Positions 1-10,232 of a DNA stretch of 64,000 nt are shown piece by piece (the stretch's first letter is position 1; each line of letters begins with the position of its first letter). The position numbers and the translations under genes were made by a program. Location: positions 1-64,000 of the forward strand of contig JASHRM010000300.1 of NCBI GenBank assembly GCA_030037315.1, written 5' to 3'. The stretch is from Candidatus Acidiferrales bacterium (GTDB lineage: Bacteria; Acidobacteriota; Terriglobia; Acidiferrales; UBA7541). The notes under the pieces are model-generated. The model did not search any database and was not told the DNA's origin. It saw only the letters and a program-made list of their open reading frames with translations.

Positions 1-1
1 C

Positions 2-685
2 CAGGAAGTTTCGGCGCTTCTTTTTCACGATTCTGGGAAAATTTTTTGGCTTGGCTGGTTCGGCCTGGGCCCGGCGAAAATCCTGTTCCGCGGGTACGTA
101 TGGCAGCTTGTTACTTACCTTTTTCTGCATGCCAGCATTTGGCACATCCTCTTCAATCTGCTCTATCTGGCGATGTTTGGAGCGGACCTGGAGCACATGT
201 GGGGCACGAAAAAGTTCTATACATACTTTTTCTTGTGCGGAATCGGCGCCGGCCTAATCGACTTAGGCGTAAGAACTTTGCTTGTGTCGGTCCATCTAAT
301 CGGTCCTACGCGGCTTTTGATACCGACCATCGGCGCGTCCGGCGCCATTTACGGGATTTTGCTCGCAAATGCGATCCTGCTGCCGCAGCGGCGGGTTTGG
401 ATGTTCCCACTGCCGATTTCGCTTTCGATGCGGCTCTTCGTGATTGTTTCCGGCGCAATCGAATTCTTCATGACGATCGGCGACACGGGCGACGGCATCA
501 GCCATATCTGCCATCTTGGCGGAATGCTCGCGGGATACATCTATCTCCGGCGTGGCTCTTTCCTCTATAACTATCGAAACGTTTTTTCGGATTGGAAGCG
601 GCGGCGGCTACGCAAGAAGTTCGAAGTCTACGTGAGGGACCATCAGGATAAGCCGCCTTCGCGCCCGGACAATTGGGTGAACTAG
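2..685 (+). CDS. Rhomboid family intramembrane protease (5' truncated by window edge)
   Basis: Open frame from base 2 (no start in window) reads ...HASIWHILFNLLYLAMFG...GASGAIYG...HICHLGGMLAGYIYLR, with rhomboid GxSG serine and C-terminal His motif. Confidence 0.88.
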   Translation, partial: QEVSALLFHDSGKIFWLGWFGLGPAKILFRGYVWQLVTYLFLHASIWHILFNLLYLAMFGADLEHMWGTKKFYTYFFLCGIGAGLIDLGVRTLLVSVHLIGPTRLLIPTIGASGAIYGILLANAILLPQRRVWMFPLPISLSMRLFVIVSGAIEFFMTIGDTGDGISHICHLGGMLAGYIYLRRGSFLYNYRNVFSDWKRRRLRKKFEVYVRDHQDKPPSRPDNWVN

Positions 686-742
686 CAGGGAAGTTCTTGC
701 CGCAGGCCTGACAATCGAAATTTCAAATTCTCGACGTGTGAA

Positions 743-2194
743 TTACTTCGCCACGGAGAAATCGCTCACGATCGCGTAGAGGTATTCCACTCCCTTGCGG
801 AACGAATCGACGGAAATGCGTTCGTTGTCGGCGTGCATTCGCTCAAGGTCCTCGTCGGTGATCGGAAAAGGCAGCAGGCCGTAGGCTTGCACGCTTCGCA
901 AACGGAGTTGAATCGAGTCCGTGCCGCCTGTGGACATGTACGGCAGAACCGGGGCACCGGGGAATTCTCTCGCGCTTACTTGCGTAATCGTTTTGTACAA
1001 ATCCGAGGTCAGCGACGACGAGGGCGCCTGTTCCCCCGAGTTCTCGACTTCAAATCGAACCTCAGGATCATTCACCAACTGGCGCAATTTGGCGACCAGA
1101 GTATCGATCATGTTTCCCGGCAGGAGACGAATATTCAGGACGGCGCGCGCTTCCCCGGGAATTACGTTTACGCGGATGCCCGCCTGAAGCATTGTCGGCG
1201 AGATTGTGTCACGCAGCATGGCGCTCCACATCGGATTGACGCTGGAAATGTATTTAGCGGCGTGTTCGGCGCGGTCCGACGATTCGAGCGCGCGCATCCA
1301 CTTGCCGGTATCTTCGTCCTGGACTGCAGCGAGCCCGTCAAAATAGCCGCGCGTAACCGAGTTGAACTGCACGGGCGTTTCGTACGTGCTGATTTTTGCG
1401 ATCGCGGCCGACAAATGAGCCACGGGATTATCGGCGCGAGGAATGGATGCGTGCCCTGATGTTCCGGTCGCGATCACATCCACGTTGTATGTGATCTTTT
1501 CGCTCGCCTGAACGCCGATGTACTGCACCTTGCCATTTTTCAGGGTTACTGTGCCGCCTTCGTTGATCGCAAAGCCAGCCGCGATTTTGTCCCAGTGCTT
1601 ATCGACCGCGAATTTCATGCCTTCGGCGCCGCCCGCTTCTTCGTCGCCCTCGGCCAGAAAAATCACGTCGCGATTGAGGCGCACGCCGGACCGCTTGAGC
1701 GCAACGAATACGGCAAGGTTCGCGGCGAGCATACCTTTGTCGTCAATTGCTCCGCGGCCGTAGAGGTAGCCGTTTTGGATCACTCCACCGAATGGATCGA
1801 CGGTCCATTTCGTTTTATCGACGCCGACTACATCTAGATGGGCCATCAGCAAGAGGGCGGTGGACGGGTTTGGCATCGCATTCGCGGAAAGCCGTGCGAC
1901 CAGGAAGCCGCGTCCCGGCGTGCTTTCGAAAATTTCCGAACGAATGCCCTCGTGATCGAGAATACCTGCGATGTACTTGGCGGCCACAAGCTCATTGCCA
2001 GGAGGATTCGTCGTGTTGATGCGAATCAGATTTTGCAGCCAGCCGAGCGCGTCGCTTTCCGCCTGGGCGACTTCCGCAGGAACCGGAACTTGCTGCGATG
2101 CCGGCGGCTGGCCGAAATTCTGAGCCTTTCCAACACAGGAAAACGAAACGATGAGCAGAAGCAACAGCATGATCCGCGTGGTCGGGCGCGCCAT
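743..2194 (-). CDS. M20/M25/M40 family metallopeptidase, secreted
   Basis: Motifs LLLMAHLDVVGVD, YGRGAIDDKGMLA, EGDEEAGG; signal peptide from the ATG at 2194 (track ORF extends to an upstream TTG at 2341). Confidence 0.9.
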   Translation of the reverse strand: MARPTTRIMLLLLLIVSFSCVGKAQNFGQPPASQQVPVPAEVAQAESDALGWLQNLIRINTTNPPGNELVAAKYIAGILDHEGIRSEIFESTPGRGFLVARLSANAMPNPSTALLLMAHLDVVGVDKTKWTVDPFGGVIQNGYLYGRGAIDDKGMLAANLAVFVALKRSGVRLNRDVIFLAEGDEEAGGAEGMKFAVDKHWDKIAAGFAINEGGTVTLKNGKVQYIGVQASEKITYNVDVIATGTSGHASIPRADNPVAHLSAAIAKISTYETPVQFNSVTRGYFDGLAAVQDEDTGKWMRALESSDRAEHAAKYISSVNPMWSAMLRDTISPTMLQAGIRVNVIPGEARAVLNIRLLPGNMIDTLVAKLRQLVNDPEVRFEVENSGEQAPSSSLTSDLYKTITQVSAREFPGAPVLPYMSTGGTDSIQLRLRSVQAYGLLPFPITDEDLERMHADNERISVDSFRKGVEYLYAIVSDFSVAK

Positions 2195-2358
2195 CCTTTT
2201 CGTCTCCCGGTGAATCTCAAAATACATCGCAAATCGCGTCATTCTCGATACTATCATGTGGCGAAACAGGCCCTTCGGAGCGCATGAGATCGATTTCCAG
2301 ATTGCAATGAACCATCCGGCGGGGCGCCGTGAGGCATCCAAGGCGGAGTGAGGTACGT

Positions 2359-3462
2359 ATGAAATTGACGATAGGCGCTAAAGCAATCTTGATGGGGGCG
2401 CTCATTGCGGCGCTAGTGATTCCGGGAACCGCGTGGACAGCGCGCGCGCAGCAGGAAGGGCCGCAGCAGCCAGCGTCGCAGCAGCCTGAGCCGGTTACGC
2501 CACCGACCAGCACGAATGGCGGCCAGCAAAAAGGGCAACAACAGCCGCCTTCGCAGCCGACAACTTCGATTTCGGTGCAGTCAACGCTGGTCGACGTGGA
2601 TGCCGTGGTGACGGACCAGGACGGCAACCTGGTCACAGGGCTCCAGAAGGAAAATTTTCGAGTCTTCGACAATGGACAGCCGCAACAAATCGCAAATTTC
2701 GCGCCGACGGAAGCGCCGCTTACGACCGTCATCCTGCTGGAGTACAGCGCCCGCTTTTACGGATATTTTGGAGCGCAAGGCGCATATTGGGCGGACGGCT
2801 TTTTGCAGAACCTGAAACCGCAGGATTGGGTGGCGCTGAAAACTTTTGATTTGAGAACGAGCCTTCGCCAGGATTTCACGCAAGATAAGCGGGAAGTCGA
2901 TCAAGCGCTCCGCGAGCTCGGTTTCCCGGGTTTCCACGAGTCCGTGCTGTTTGACGCGCTATACGAAACGCTGGATCAGCTTCGCGATGTGAGAGGGAAA
3001 AAATCGATTCTGATTATCGCCACCGGCTTCGACACTTTCAGCAAACACAATCTGGATCAGATGCTGAACCGGTTGAAAGAAACGGAAGTGACGATTTTTT
3101 GCGTAGGCATGGCCGAGGCGCTCGATCTTTATTCGCCTCAGGGCGCCAGCCTTGGTTATTTGCAAGCGAAGAACCAGTTGGAGACGTTTTCGCGGATGAC
3201 CGGCGGGTATGCATTTTTCCCGCGATTTCAGGGAGAGATGCCGGGAATCTTCAATACGGTCGCCACGTATCTGCGCGGCCAGTATACGCTGGTTTTCTCG
3301 CCGTCCACGCCAGCGGACGGAAGGTACCATAAGCTGCAAGTCGAAGTAGTCGACGAGGATGGCAACCCGATGGAGCTGGCGAATAAGAAAGGCAAGAAAA
3401 AGAAGGTGGTCGTCAGCGCGCGCACCGGCTACATGGCGCCAACCTCGACAACGGGGTATTGA
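2359..3462 (+). CDS. VWFA domain-containing protein (acidobacterial TIGR03436-like)
   Basis: Signal peptide, P/Q-rich linker, VDVDAVVTDQDGNLVTGLQKENFRVFDNGQPQQIANF motif followed by a VWA-like domain. Confidence 0.8.
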   Translation: MKLTIGAKAILMGALIAALVIPGTAWTARAQQEGPQQPASQQPEPVTPPTSTNGGQQKGQQQPPSQPTTSISVQSTLVDVDAVVTDQDGNLVTGLQKENFRVFDNGQPQQIANFAPTEAPLTTVILLEYSARFYGYFGAQGAYWADGFLQNLKPQDWVALKTFDLRTSLRQDFTQDKREVDQALRELGFPGFHESVLFDALYETLDQLRDVRGKKSILIIATGFDTFSKHNLDQMLNRLKETEVTIFCVGMAEALDLYSPQGASLGYLQAKNQLETFSRMTGGYAFFPRFQGEMPGIFNTVATYLRGQYTLVFSPSTPADGRYHKLQVEVVDEDGNPMELANKKGKKKKVVVSARTGYMAPTSTTGY

Positions 3463-3475
3463 TCGCGCGGCTGCT

Positions 3476-4498
3476 TTAGCGCGGAACGCGGCGGCGCACA
3501 AATTCAGCGAGAAGAACTTGCGCCAGGCGCTCCTGATCGTGCCGCACCAAACCTTCCTGCTGCAGGAAGTCACCGGTAACGTACTTCAATCCCATTCGCG
3601 TCAATTCATCGAACGAGGGCTCGACTGGCTCGGCGCCTTCCCTTTGGTAGCGCTTGGCTAATTTGGCGGACACCGGCGTGCGGTTGATGATCGCAAAATC
3701 AAAAAAGCCGGGACGAGTGTGCTCGTAGATCGCTCTCACGTGGTCGGCGACGGAATAGTGCTCGGTTTCACCCGGCTGGGTCATCAGATTCGCGATGTAA
3801 ACGCGCGTAGCGCGCGAATTGGCGATCGTTTCCGCCATTTGCGACACCAGCAAGTTGGGAATCAAGCTGGTATAGAGAGAGCCGGGGCCGATCAAAATCA
3901 GATCCGCTCCGCGAATCGAAGCCAGCACTTCAGGCAGGGGGCGTGCCCGCTGCGGTACCAGCGCAACGCGGCGAATGCGTTTGCTTGAACGAGAAATATT
4001 CGTTTCGCCTGCCACAGTGGTGCCGTCTTCAAGCTCGGCTTTGAGGGTTACATTCTGCGCAGTCGACGGAAAGATCCGTCCACGAATGGCGAGAACCTGA
4101 GAAGAAAGTTGCACGGCTTTCGGGAAATCGCCGGTGCTGTTCGTGAGTGCGGTGAGGAAGAGATTGCCGAAGCTGTGCCCGCCGAGCCCGCGACCTGAAG
4201 GAAAACGATATTGAAACAGCCGTCCGAGCAGGTGCTCGTCCTTGGAAAGCGCCACCATGCAGTTGCGAATATCGCCCGGCGGCAGAATTCGATATTCGCG
4301 GCGGAGCCTGCCAGAGCTTCCGCCGTCGTCCGTAACCGTGACGATAGCGGTCAAATCGGTTATCGGCTGCGCTGGGGAGCGTTTACCGCGCTCGGCGATG
4401 TGTTGCTTCAGCCCACGAAGCACCATGGAAAGTCCGGTCCCGCCGCCCAAGGCGACAACGCGGACGGATGGAGACCGGCGTTCCACTCGATTGGCCAT
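3476..4498 (-). CDS. Gluconeogenesis factor YvcK / CofD-like family protein
   Basis: VVALGGGTGLSMVLRGLK, TAIVTVTDDGGSSGRLRREYRILPPGDIRNC, LIGPGSLYTSLIPNLLV. Confidence 0.88.
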   Translation of the reverse strand: MANRVERRSPSVRVVALGGGTGLSMVLRGLKQHIAERGKRSPAQPITDLTAIVTVTDDGGSSGRLRREYRILPPGDIRNCMVALSKDEHLLGRLFQYRFPSGRGLGGHSFGNLFLTALTNSTGDFPKAVQLSSQVLAIRGRIFPSTAQNVTLKAELEDGTTVAGETNISRSSKRIRRVALVPQRARPLPEVLASIRGADLILIGPGSLYTSLIPNLLVSQMAETIANSRATRVYIANLMTQPGETEHYSVADHVRAIYEHTRPGFFDFAIINRTPVSAKLAKRYQREGAEPVEPSFDELTRMGLKYVTGDFLQQEGLVRHDQERLAQVLLAEFVRRRVPR

Positions 4499-4511
4499 TG
4501 TGAAAACGGAA

Positions 4512-5165
4512 CTAGCCGGCTGAGCCTTCTCGTTCCGGGTAGAGCAGTTCCGTAAAGCGCGGATCTTCCTGCAGAAACGCAAAATCCTCGTCGTTGCGCG
4601 CGTGATACCGGTTTTCCGGGCGGAGCTGGATGGCGACCTTAAGATTTTGCATGGCGGATTCCGCTTCGCCCGTAAGGCAATCGAGCGCCGCCATCGCGTA
4701 GACGATGTGGTCGGCTTTGGGAGCGGCTTTGTGGGCGCGATCCAAATGTTCGCGAGCCTCGTCCCAACGGCCCAAGTTCATCAGCGCTACGCCCTGAGTG
4801 TAATGATCCTCGGCAGATTTCGGCGCGGCGGCCGGGGCTCGCGAGATGCGCTGTTCGCAGATTCGCAGATGCATCTTGGCCCGGTCGGAAAGTTCCTTGC
4901 TGGGGCCCTCAAGAACCCGCTCCAGCGCTTGCTGGGCTCGCTGAAACTTCTGCTGCTGGAAGTAAGTAAGGGCCTCTTCGTACAATTTTAGCTGTTGCTG
5001 CTTGGCCGGGGCATCGGGGTCCGGCACGACGGCAGCTTTGCCTTTGGTCTTTGATGGTAAGCCCTTTTTATTCAATGTCTTATGGCTCGCGTGGGAGGAG
5101 CTGTTGTTGCGGACCGCACGTCGTTTCACGGGTGCACTCCGGGACAAGACAAAAAAACATAGCAA
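4512..5165 (-). CDS. Tetratricopeptide-repeat protein
   Basis: TPR-like helical repeats (YEEALTYFQQQKFQRAQQALERVLEG; HYTQGVALMNLGRWDEAREHLDRAHKAAP). Confidence 0.7.
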   Translation of the reverse strand: MLCFFVLSRSAPVKRRAVRNNSSSHASHKTLNKKGLPSKTKGKAAVVPDPDAPAKQQQLKLYEEALTYFQQQKFQRAQQALERVLEGPSKELSDRAKMHLRICEQRISRAPAAAPKSAEDHYTQGVALMNLGRWDEAREHLDRAHKAAPKADHIVYAMAALDCLTGEAESAMQNLKVAIQLRPENRYHARNDEDFAFLQEDPRFTELLYPEREGSAG

Positions 5166-5322
5166 AATACATGACAGGCGTCAATCGGGGTCGTAACGAC
5201 CGCTCGAGATGACCCGACCGCGCATCTCAGAAACCGAGAGAGGATCCCCGCTATCGGCAAACAGCCTCGCCCCAAACGCCCGGCTGGCCGCGAAATAACG
5301 AAGACGCGAACTCATCCGATCT

Positions 5323-6091
5323 TCACTGCACGCGCGGACGTAGTTCTGCGGCGAAACGATCAAGCTGGCCAAGAGGCAGAACCGAGATGTTCCCGTCTGC
5401 GACAGTCTGTGCGATGAACCGATGCCGCGGATTGCCAGAATCCGGGACTGCGTCCGTGACTGCGGTAAATAAGGTGTTCGACTGCTGCTTGCGTATGGAT
5501 TCGGATGTGCACGCAAGCACCTTCGCTTGCGACGCATCGCGGTCGAGCGCGATCGCGTGCAAGTAGCCTCGCGTTCCGTTGTAGCGATACGCATAATCGA
5601 GCTTGAGCGGATCGCCCGGGTGCGTGAACTGCTCCACGGGGACCCGGTGCTCCATGCGGCGAAAGATCCGGCGCCGCTTGAAGACGTCTTCCATGCGCGC
5701 GCGAATCCAATTGCGAACGCTTCGGCCGATGCCCTTGGCCGCAGGCGGTGCTGCCACCTGGTCGCGAAAGATCCGGTTCAACCCTGCGTCGAAATCGTCC
5801 GCCCGAACACCTTTGGTTGGGCTGAATTGCAACGTGTTCGATCAAGTTTGGTCGAGCTTTTGAAGATACGTTTCCATTTCTGTTGCGGACGCGCGCAGGC
5901 GGGCGTCGAATTCTGCCGGCAGAGCACGCAGCAAAGCTTCGTCAGCAGCCGGATGTATCCGGAGGACACGCGCGATTTCGGAGTCTTTATTTTGAAATTT
6001 CACGACGTAATAGCCGTCGTTGGCGCACCGCATCCAATGCGACTGCCGCCCCGCCCCTCATCCTGCGGACTTGCTCGACCGCCAGCTCCAT
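5323..6091 (-). pseudogene. Remnant of HipA-family kinase N-terminus fused to a DUF3037-like protein; frameshift plus in-frame TGA
   Basis: From 6091 minus strand reads MELAVEQVRRMRGG; frame then shifts to (A)QSHWMRCANDGYYVVKFQN..., continues ...LRIHPAADEALLRALP...LQKLDQT, hits TGA at 5842-5844, then continues in the same frame SNTLQFSPTKGVRADDFDAGL... to 5323. Confidence 0.65.
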
Positions 6092-6287
6092 GAATCGCGT
6101 ACGCTAAGCCATCCAAAGCGGTTTTTCGGCGGGAAATCGTGCCAATTGCGGAAGTTACTTAGATGCAATTACTTGATTGTAGGCGAAGGAACGATCCGAT
6201 AAAGCAAGGAGTCGAAAGCGGGTGGATTTCCGGACCGGCCAAGCGCGCCGCCTGACCGATCCGAGATCCGGGAAAGCTGAACGAAAA

Positions 6288-6602
6288 CTAGCGCTTCTTG
6301 CGGCGAGAAGACTTCTTCGAGCGTCCCTTGGATCGCTTGGACTTGCTCTTTGGTTTCTTGGTGCGCCGGGCTTTCTTCGCTTTCCGAGATTTCTTCGACT
6401 TCGTCGATTTGCGCGCTGGGGCACGCTTGCGAGGAGCGGTTACGGCAGGAGGTTCGGCTTCTTCCGGCTCTTCCTCTTCTTCGACGACAATTTCTTCGAC
6501 TTCTTCAGTTATATCCTGGGGCTGCTCCTGCCCTTCTTCGTCCTCGTCGTCAAAACCGGGCAGCTCCTCGTCTTCTTCGTCGTTCATCTTTGCGTAGAAC
6601 AT
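6288..6602 (-). CDS. Small charge-segregated protein: acidic N-half, Lys/Arg/Ser-rich C-tail
   Basis: MFYAKMNDEEDEELPGFDDEDEEGQEQ...EEVEEIVVEEEEEPEEAE then KSTKSKKSRKAKKARRTKKPKSKSKRSKGRSKKSSRRKKR. Confidence 0.65.
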   Translation of the reverse strand: MFYAKMNDEEDEELPGFDDEDEEGQEQPQDITEEVEEIVVEEEEEPEEAEPPAVTAPRKRAPARKSTKSKKSRKAKKARRTKKPKSKSKRSKGRSKKSSRRKKR

Positions 6603-6786
6603 TCGATCCTCCGTAAATCTCCTCGGCTGCATATAATCGGAGCTTCGGAAATTTGTCAAGCGTAATGGGATCGAAAAAACAATGGCAGGGGCATCGAAGC
6701 AGCTGATGACACAAGCCGATGCGTAGCCGCAGCATTGAGTGTCCGTATCTGAATGCAAATAAATGCTTTAGTGTGGATTAGCGGCT

Positions 6787-8697
6787 TTATCGCTGGATCG
6801 TCAGAGTGTCGCCAGCTCGCAGAGCCCGATCAGCCAGGTACGGATTCGCCTGACGCAAAGCAGAAACGGTTGTTTGGTATTCCTTGGCAATTGAGTATAG
6901 GGTTTCACCTGGTTTCACGTGATGCGCGACCGGCTCCTGGCGGTCGCCGCGAGCCGCTACATCGCGGATTCCCGATGCATCGGCCACCTGTGCAGATTTG
7001 GACTTAGCCGGAGCCTTGGCTTCCGGCGTGCCTCCTGCATAGATGCGGAGACGGGTTCCGCGTGGCACGTGATTTCCGGAAATGTGATTCCAGCGGCGCA
7101 GTTGGGGAACGGTCACGTCAAATCGATCCGCGATGCCGTCCAGGGTGTCGCCGCGCTGCACGCGATAACGAACGAGCCGAGTTGCTGGAGGAGCGGTGGG
7201 AACGTTCAACAAGAACCCTTCGGGAAGGGTGGCGTGCGCTTCCAGGTGATTGGCCGCTTCGATCGCCGGTACCGAGACGCGATACTGACGCGCTATTTCG
7301 GCGAGCGTTTCGCCGCTCGTTGTCGTGTGCAAGCGCCAGCTGGTCCACTTGTCTTCGGGCACCTGTTGGATATTCTCGGCGAAAGTCTTCGAGGTGCCTG
7401 CAGGCACTTTCAGCTGAAATGTTTGGTCGTTCGGGGTCAGGCTCCGAAGCAGTTCCGGGTTCAGCGATCGCAGGTCGTCGAAATCCGCGCCGGCGGCATC
7501 CGCAACAAGATGGAGATTGATCGCATGCTGCAGCTGAATCGTTTCAACTAGCGCCGGTTTTTCGGGCGCTACCTGCACCCCGTAGAGAGCCGGGTCCTTG
7601 GCCACCAGCGCTAACGCCAAAATGATGGGAACGTAGTTCTGGGTCTGCTTGGGCAACACATTGCGTTTTTTCAGCTCCCAGAAGTCAGCGTAGCCGGTGC
7701 GCTCAATCGCGTGCACAACGTTGAGCGGACCGGAATTGTATGCGGCCATCACGAGATACCAATCGCCGAACATCCCATAGAGATCGCGCAAATGACGCGC
7801 CGCGGCGCGAGTGGCTTTCTCGGGATCGCTGCGCTCATCGATGTAGTAACTTCGCTCGAGATCGTATTCTTCGCCGCGGTACGGCATGAACTGCCAAATT
7901 CCCCGAGCTCCGGCGCGGGAAACTGCATCCGGCTGAAAAGCGCTCTCAGCCTGGGCGAGATAGATCAAATCTTCCGGCACTCCTTCTTCCTTGAGCACGC
8001 GCCGGATCATGTCGCTGTATCGTCCGGCTCGCTCGAGGCCGCGGCCGACGATGGCGCGTCCGCGCGTCGTCGTGAAGAAGCTCAAATATTGAAGCACCGA
8101 ATCATTGACGGTCAGCGGCAAGTCGTGATGGACGGCCATGAGCTCGCGCTCGGCTTTTAACTCAAGCCGCGGATCGCCGGCCGGCAGCGTCAAATCTGCG
8201 ATTTCATCGATGGGCGCGGGATTTACGGGAGCTTCGGCGGTCGCCTCGTCCGCGTTCTCATCGTCGGAGGCGTCCATCTGGTCTTCGTCATCCGTGTCAG
8301 GCGGAGCTGCGTCGCCAATTTCGTCGAAGAGCTTTGCCAGCCGCGGGTCCGAATCCTTTGGTATGCGGCTGCTGAGGATCAGGTCGACGGCATGGTCGAA
8401 ATCGCGCTTCGCGTTTTCTTGATTCCCGGCCTGCAGTTCGCGCGTGCCCGCGTCATAGCTCGCTTGAACCTTATCGACCAGCACGTCGACGGAGGGTCGC
8501 ATGTAAAACTCTTGTGGAATCGAATAGGCGGCTAGGATGGGAAGCGGCGTGGCTTCGGCGGCGTATTGTGGCGCTGCGGCTGGGGCGGCTGCCGGCGGCC
8601 GCACGTGAACCTGCTTGGTGGCGGTCTGTTCGCAACCCCCCAGACCCAGCAAGCCGGTTAAGGCAACTCCTATCCAGGTTGTCGTCCTAAGTTTCAT
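6787..8697 (-). CDS. mltD: Membrane-bound lytic murein transglycosylase D-like lipoprotein with LysM repeats
   Basis: Lipobox (LLGLGGC), SLT domain (AQAESAFQPDAVSRAGARGIWQFMPYRG), at least two C-terminal LysM domains (YRVQRGDTLDGIADRFDV; HHVKPGETLYSIAKEYQT). Confidence 0.9.
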   Translation of the reverse strand: MKLRTTTWIGVALTGLLGLGGCEQTATKQVHVRPPAAAPAAAPQYAAEATPLPILAAYSIPQEFYMRPSVDVLVDKVQASYDAGTRELQAGNQENAKRDFDHAVDLILSSRIPKDSDPRLAKLFDEIGDAAPPDTDDEDQMDASDDENADEATAEAPVNPAPIDEIADLTLPAGDPRLELKAERELMAVHHDLPLTVNDSVLQYLSFFTTTRGRAIVGRGLERAGRYSDMIRRVLKEEGVPEDLIYLAQAESAFQPDAVSRAGARGIWQFMPYRGEEYDLERSYYIDERSDPEKATRAAARHLRDLYGMFGDWYLVMAAYNSGPLNVVHAIERTGYADFWELKKRNVLPKQTQNYVPIILALALVAKDPALYGVQVAPEKPALVETIQLQHAINLHLVADAAGADFDDLRSLNPELLRSLTPNDQTFQLKVPAGTSKTFAENIQQVPEDKWTSWRLHTTTSGETLAEIARQYRVSVPAIEAANHLEAHATLPEGFLLNVPTAPPATRLVRYRVQRGDTLDGIADRFDVTVPQLRRWNHISGNHVPRGTRLRIYAGGTPEAKAPAKSKSAQVADASGIRDVAARGDRQEPVAHHVKPGETLYSIAKEYQTTVSALRQANPYLADRALRAGDTLTIQR

Positions 8698-8955
8698 CGC
8701 TGTCTTCAAGCGCCTTGGCTTAAACCCGAGAGAATGCCGGGAAGCCGTTTTCACGCTAAAGAAAATCGTACGAAGCGCTTACGACTAGGTCAATGGGACT
8801 TCCGGTCAGAGCATTGCTTGAAACAAGACACCGGGTACTAGCGGGTTTTCACCTCACGACAGCCCAGAAAGGGGAGTTCTACGCCCGGGCGTGCTTATAC
8901 CACCGATGACGCCGCCAATACCAGCAATTATGATGCGGGAACTGGGCTCGGAAGC

Positions 8956-10140
8956 CTATCGCAGGGCCTGGCACAGATCTGCGATCAGGTCCTCCGGATC
9001 CTCGAGGCCGACCGAAACCCGAACGGTTCCGGGCGCCACGCCAGCGGCGCGGAGCTCGGCGGCGGACATTTTGTAATGCGAAGTGTAAATAGGGAGGATC
9101 ACCAGCGATTCGACACCGCCCAAACTTGCCGCCAGCGAGAAGACTCGGACTCTGTCGCAAAACTTGCGTGCGCCATTCAAGCCGCTCTTCACTTCAAAGG
9201 ACATCATGCCCCCGAAATCCTGCATTTGCCGCTTGGCCAAATTGTGATCGGGATGCGATGGCAGGCCCGGATAGTGAACCGCCGCAACCTTTGAATGTGA
9301 TTTCAAATATTTGGCGACGATCATCGCGTTTTTGCACTGGCGTTCGATGCGCACAGCGAGCGTTTTCAGCCCGCGGATGAGCAAGAATGCGGCCTCGGGG
9401 TCCATTGATCCGCCGATTTGAATCATGTTGGCTCGAACCTTGTCGATCAACACTTTGTTTCCAGCGGCCGCGCCGGCGATGACGTCCGAGTGTCCAGCAA
9501 GAAACTTGGAGGCGCTGTGCAAGACGACGTTGAAGCCCATCGCGAGCGGTTTCTGCAAAACGGGGCTGGCGAATGTACTGTCCACCATGGAAATCAGGCC
9601 CCATTCGCGGGCGAAAGCGGCGGCCTTTTGAAGATCGACGAGCCGCAGGGTGGGATTGGTGGGCGTCTCGACGTAGAGCACTTTTGTTCGCGGGCTGACC
9701 AGAGCGCCGATTCCCGCAAGATCGTGCCCGACATGTTTTACTCCTATGCCGAGGCGCGGAAAAATATCACGAAGCAGCTTGTAACTTCCGCCGTAAAGCT
9801 GCCGCGTGGCGATCACTTCGTCGCCTGCACGCAGAAAAGCCATCAGGGCCGCCGAAATAGCCGCGGATCCCGAGGCGGTGACCACGGCGGCTTCGGCTCC
9901 TTCGAGCGCCGCGATTTTCGCCTCGGCTGTTGCCAGGGTGGGGTTGCCATAGCGCGTATAGATATAGGCGGAACTTTTGCCTTCCGCCCAGCGCTTCATT
10001 TCTTTGGTGCTCGCGAAAGTAAAATTCGCGGTGCGAGTAATCGGCGTGCCGACGGACGCTCCGAGGTGAAAGCGGTTTTCACCGGCATGAATGGCCAGCG
10101 TGGCGTCGCCCAGCGTTTTGCCTTTCGAGGACTTGCGCAT
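8956..10140 (-). CDS. Trans-sulfuration PLP enzyme (cystathionine gamma-synthase/lyase family)
   Basis: YTRYGNPTLATAEAKIAALEGAEAAVVTASGSAAISAALM, VETPTNPTLRLVDL, SASKFLAGHSDVIAGA (PLP lysine), ESLVILPIYTSH. Confidence 0.92.
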   Translation of the reverse strand: MRKSSKGKTLGDATLAIHAGENRFHLGASVGTPITRTANFTFASTKEMKRWAEGKSSAYIYTRYGNPTLATAEAKIAALEGAEAAVVTASGSAAISAALMAFLRAGDEVIATRQLYGGSYKLLRDIFPRLGIGVKHVGHDLAGIGALVSPRTKVLYVETPTNPTLRLVDLQKAAAFAREWGLISMVDSTFASPVLQKPLAMGFNVVLHSASKFLAGHSDVIAGAAAGNKVLIDKVRANMIQIGGSMDPEAAFLLIRGLKTLAVRIERQCKNAMIVAKYLKSHSKVAAVHYPGLPSHPDHNLAKRQMQDFGGMMSFEVKSGLNGARKFCDRVRVFSLAASLGGVESLVILPIYTSHYKMSAAELRAAGVAPGTVRVSVGLEDPEDLIADLCQALR

Positions 10141-10232
10141 GTTGCGCAAAGCTTGCCGCATGCCGCGTTCACATCGCAAGCGCCAAATTGGTTTATATTG
10201 GGCGTATTTGAAGGAAACTGGATCCATAAGAA

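Noticed and set aside
5181-5594. 137-aa minus-strand ORF overlapping the DUF3037-like remnant
   Set aside because: Arg/Ser-rich, out of frame with the recognisable remnant; no support as a gene.
6222-6665. Plus-strand Phe/Leu-rich and Ser-rich ORFs (6222-6665, 6298-6597)
   Set aside because: Antisense translations of the acidic/basic low-complexity gene at 6288-6602.
8755-8955. Possible small glycine-zipper-like peptide (IIIAGIGGVIGGI) downstream of the cystathionine gamma-synthase-type gene
   Set aside because: No clear start codon or RBS; too short to support.
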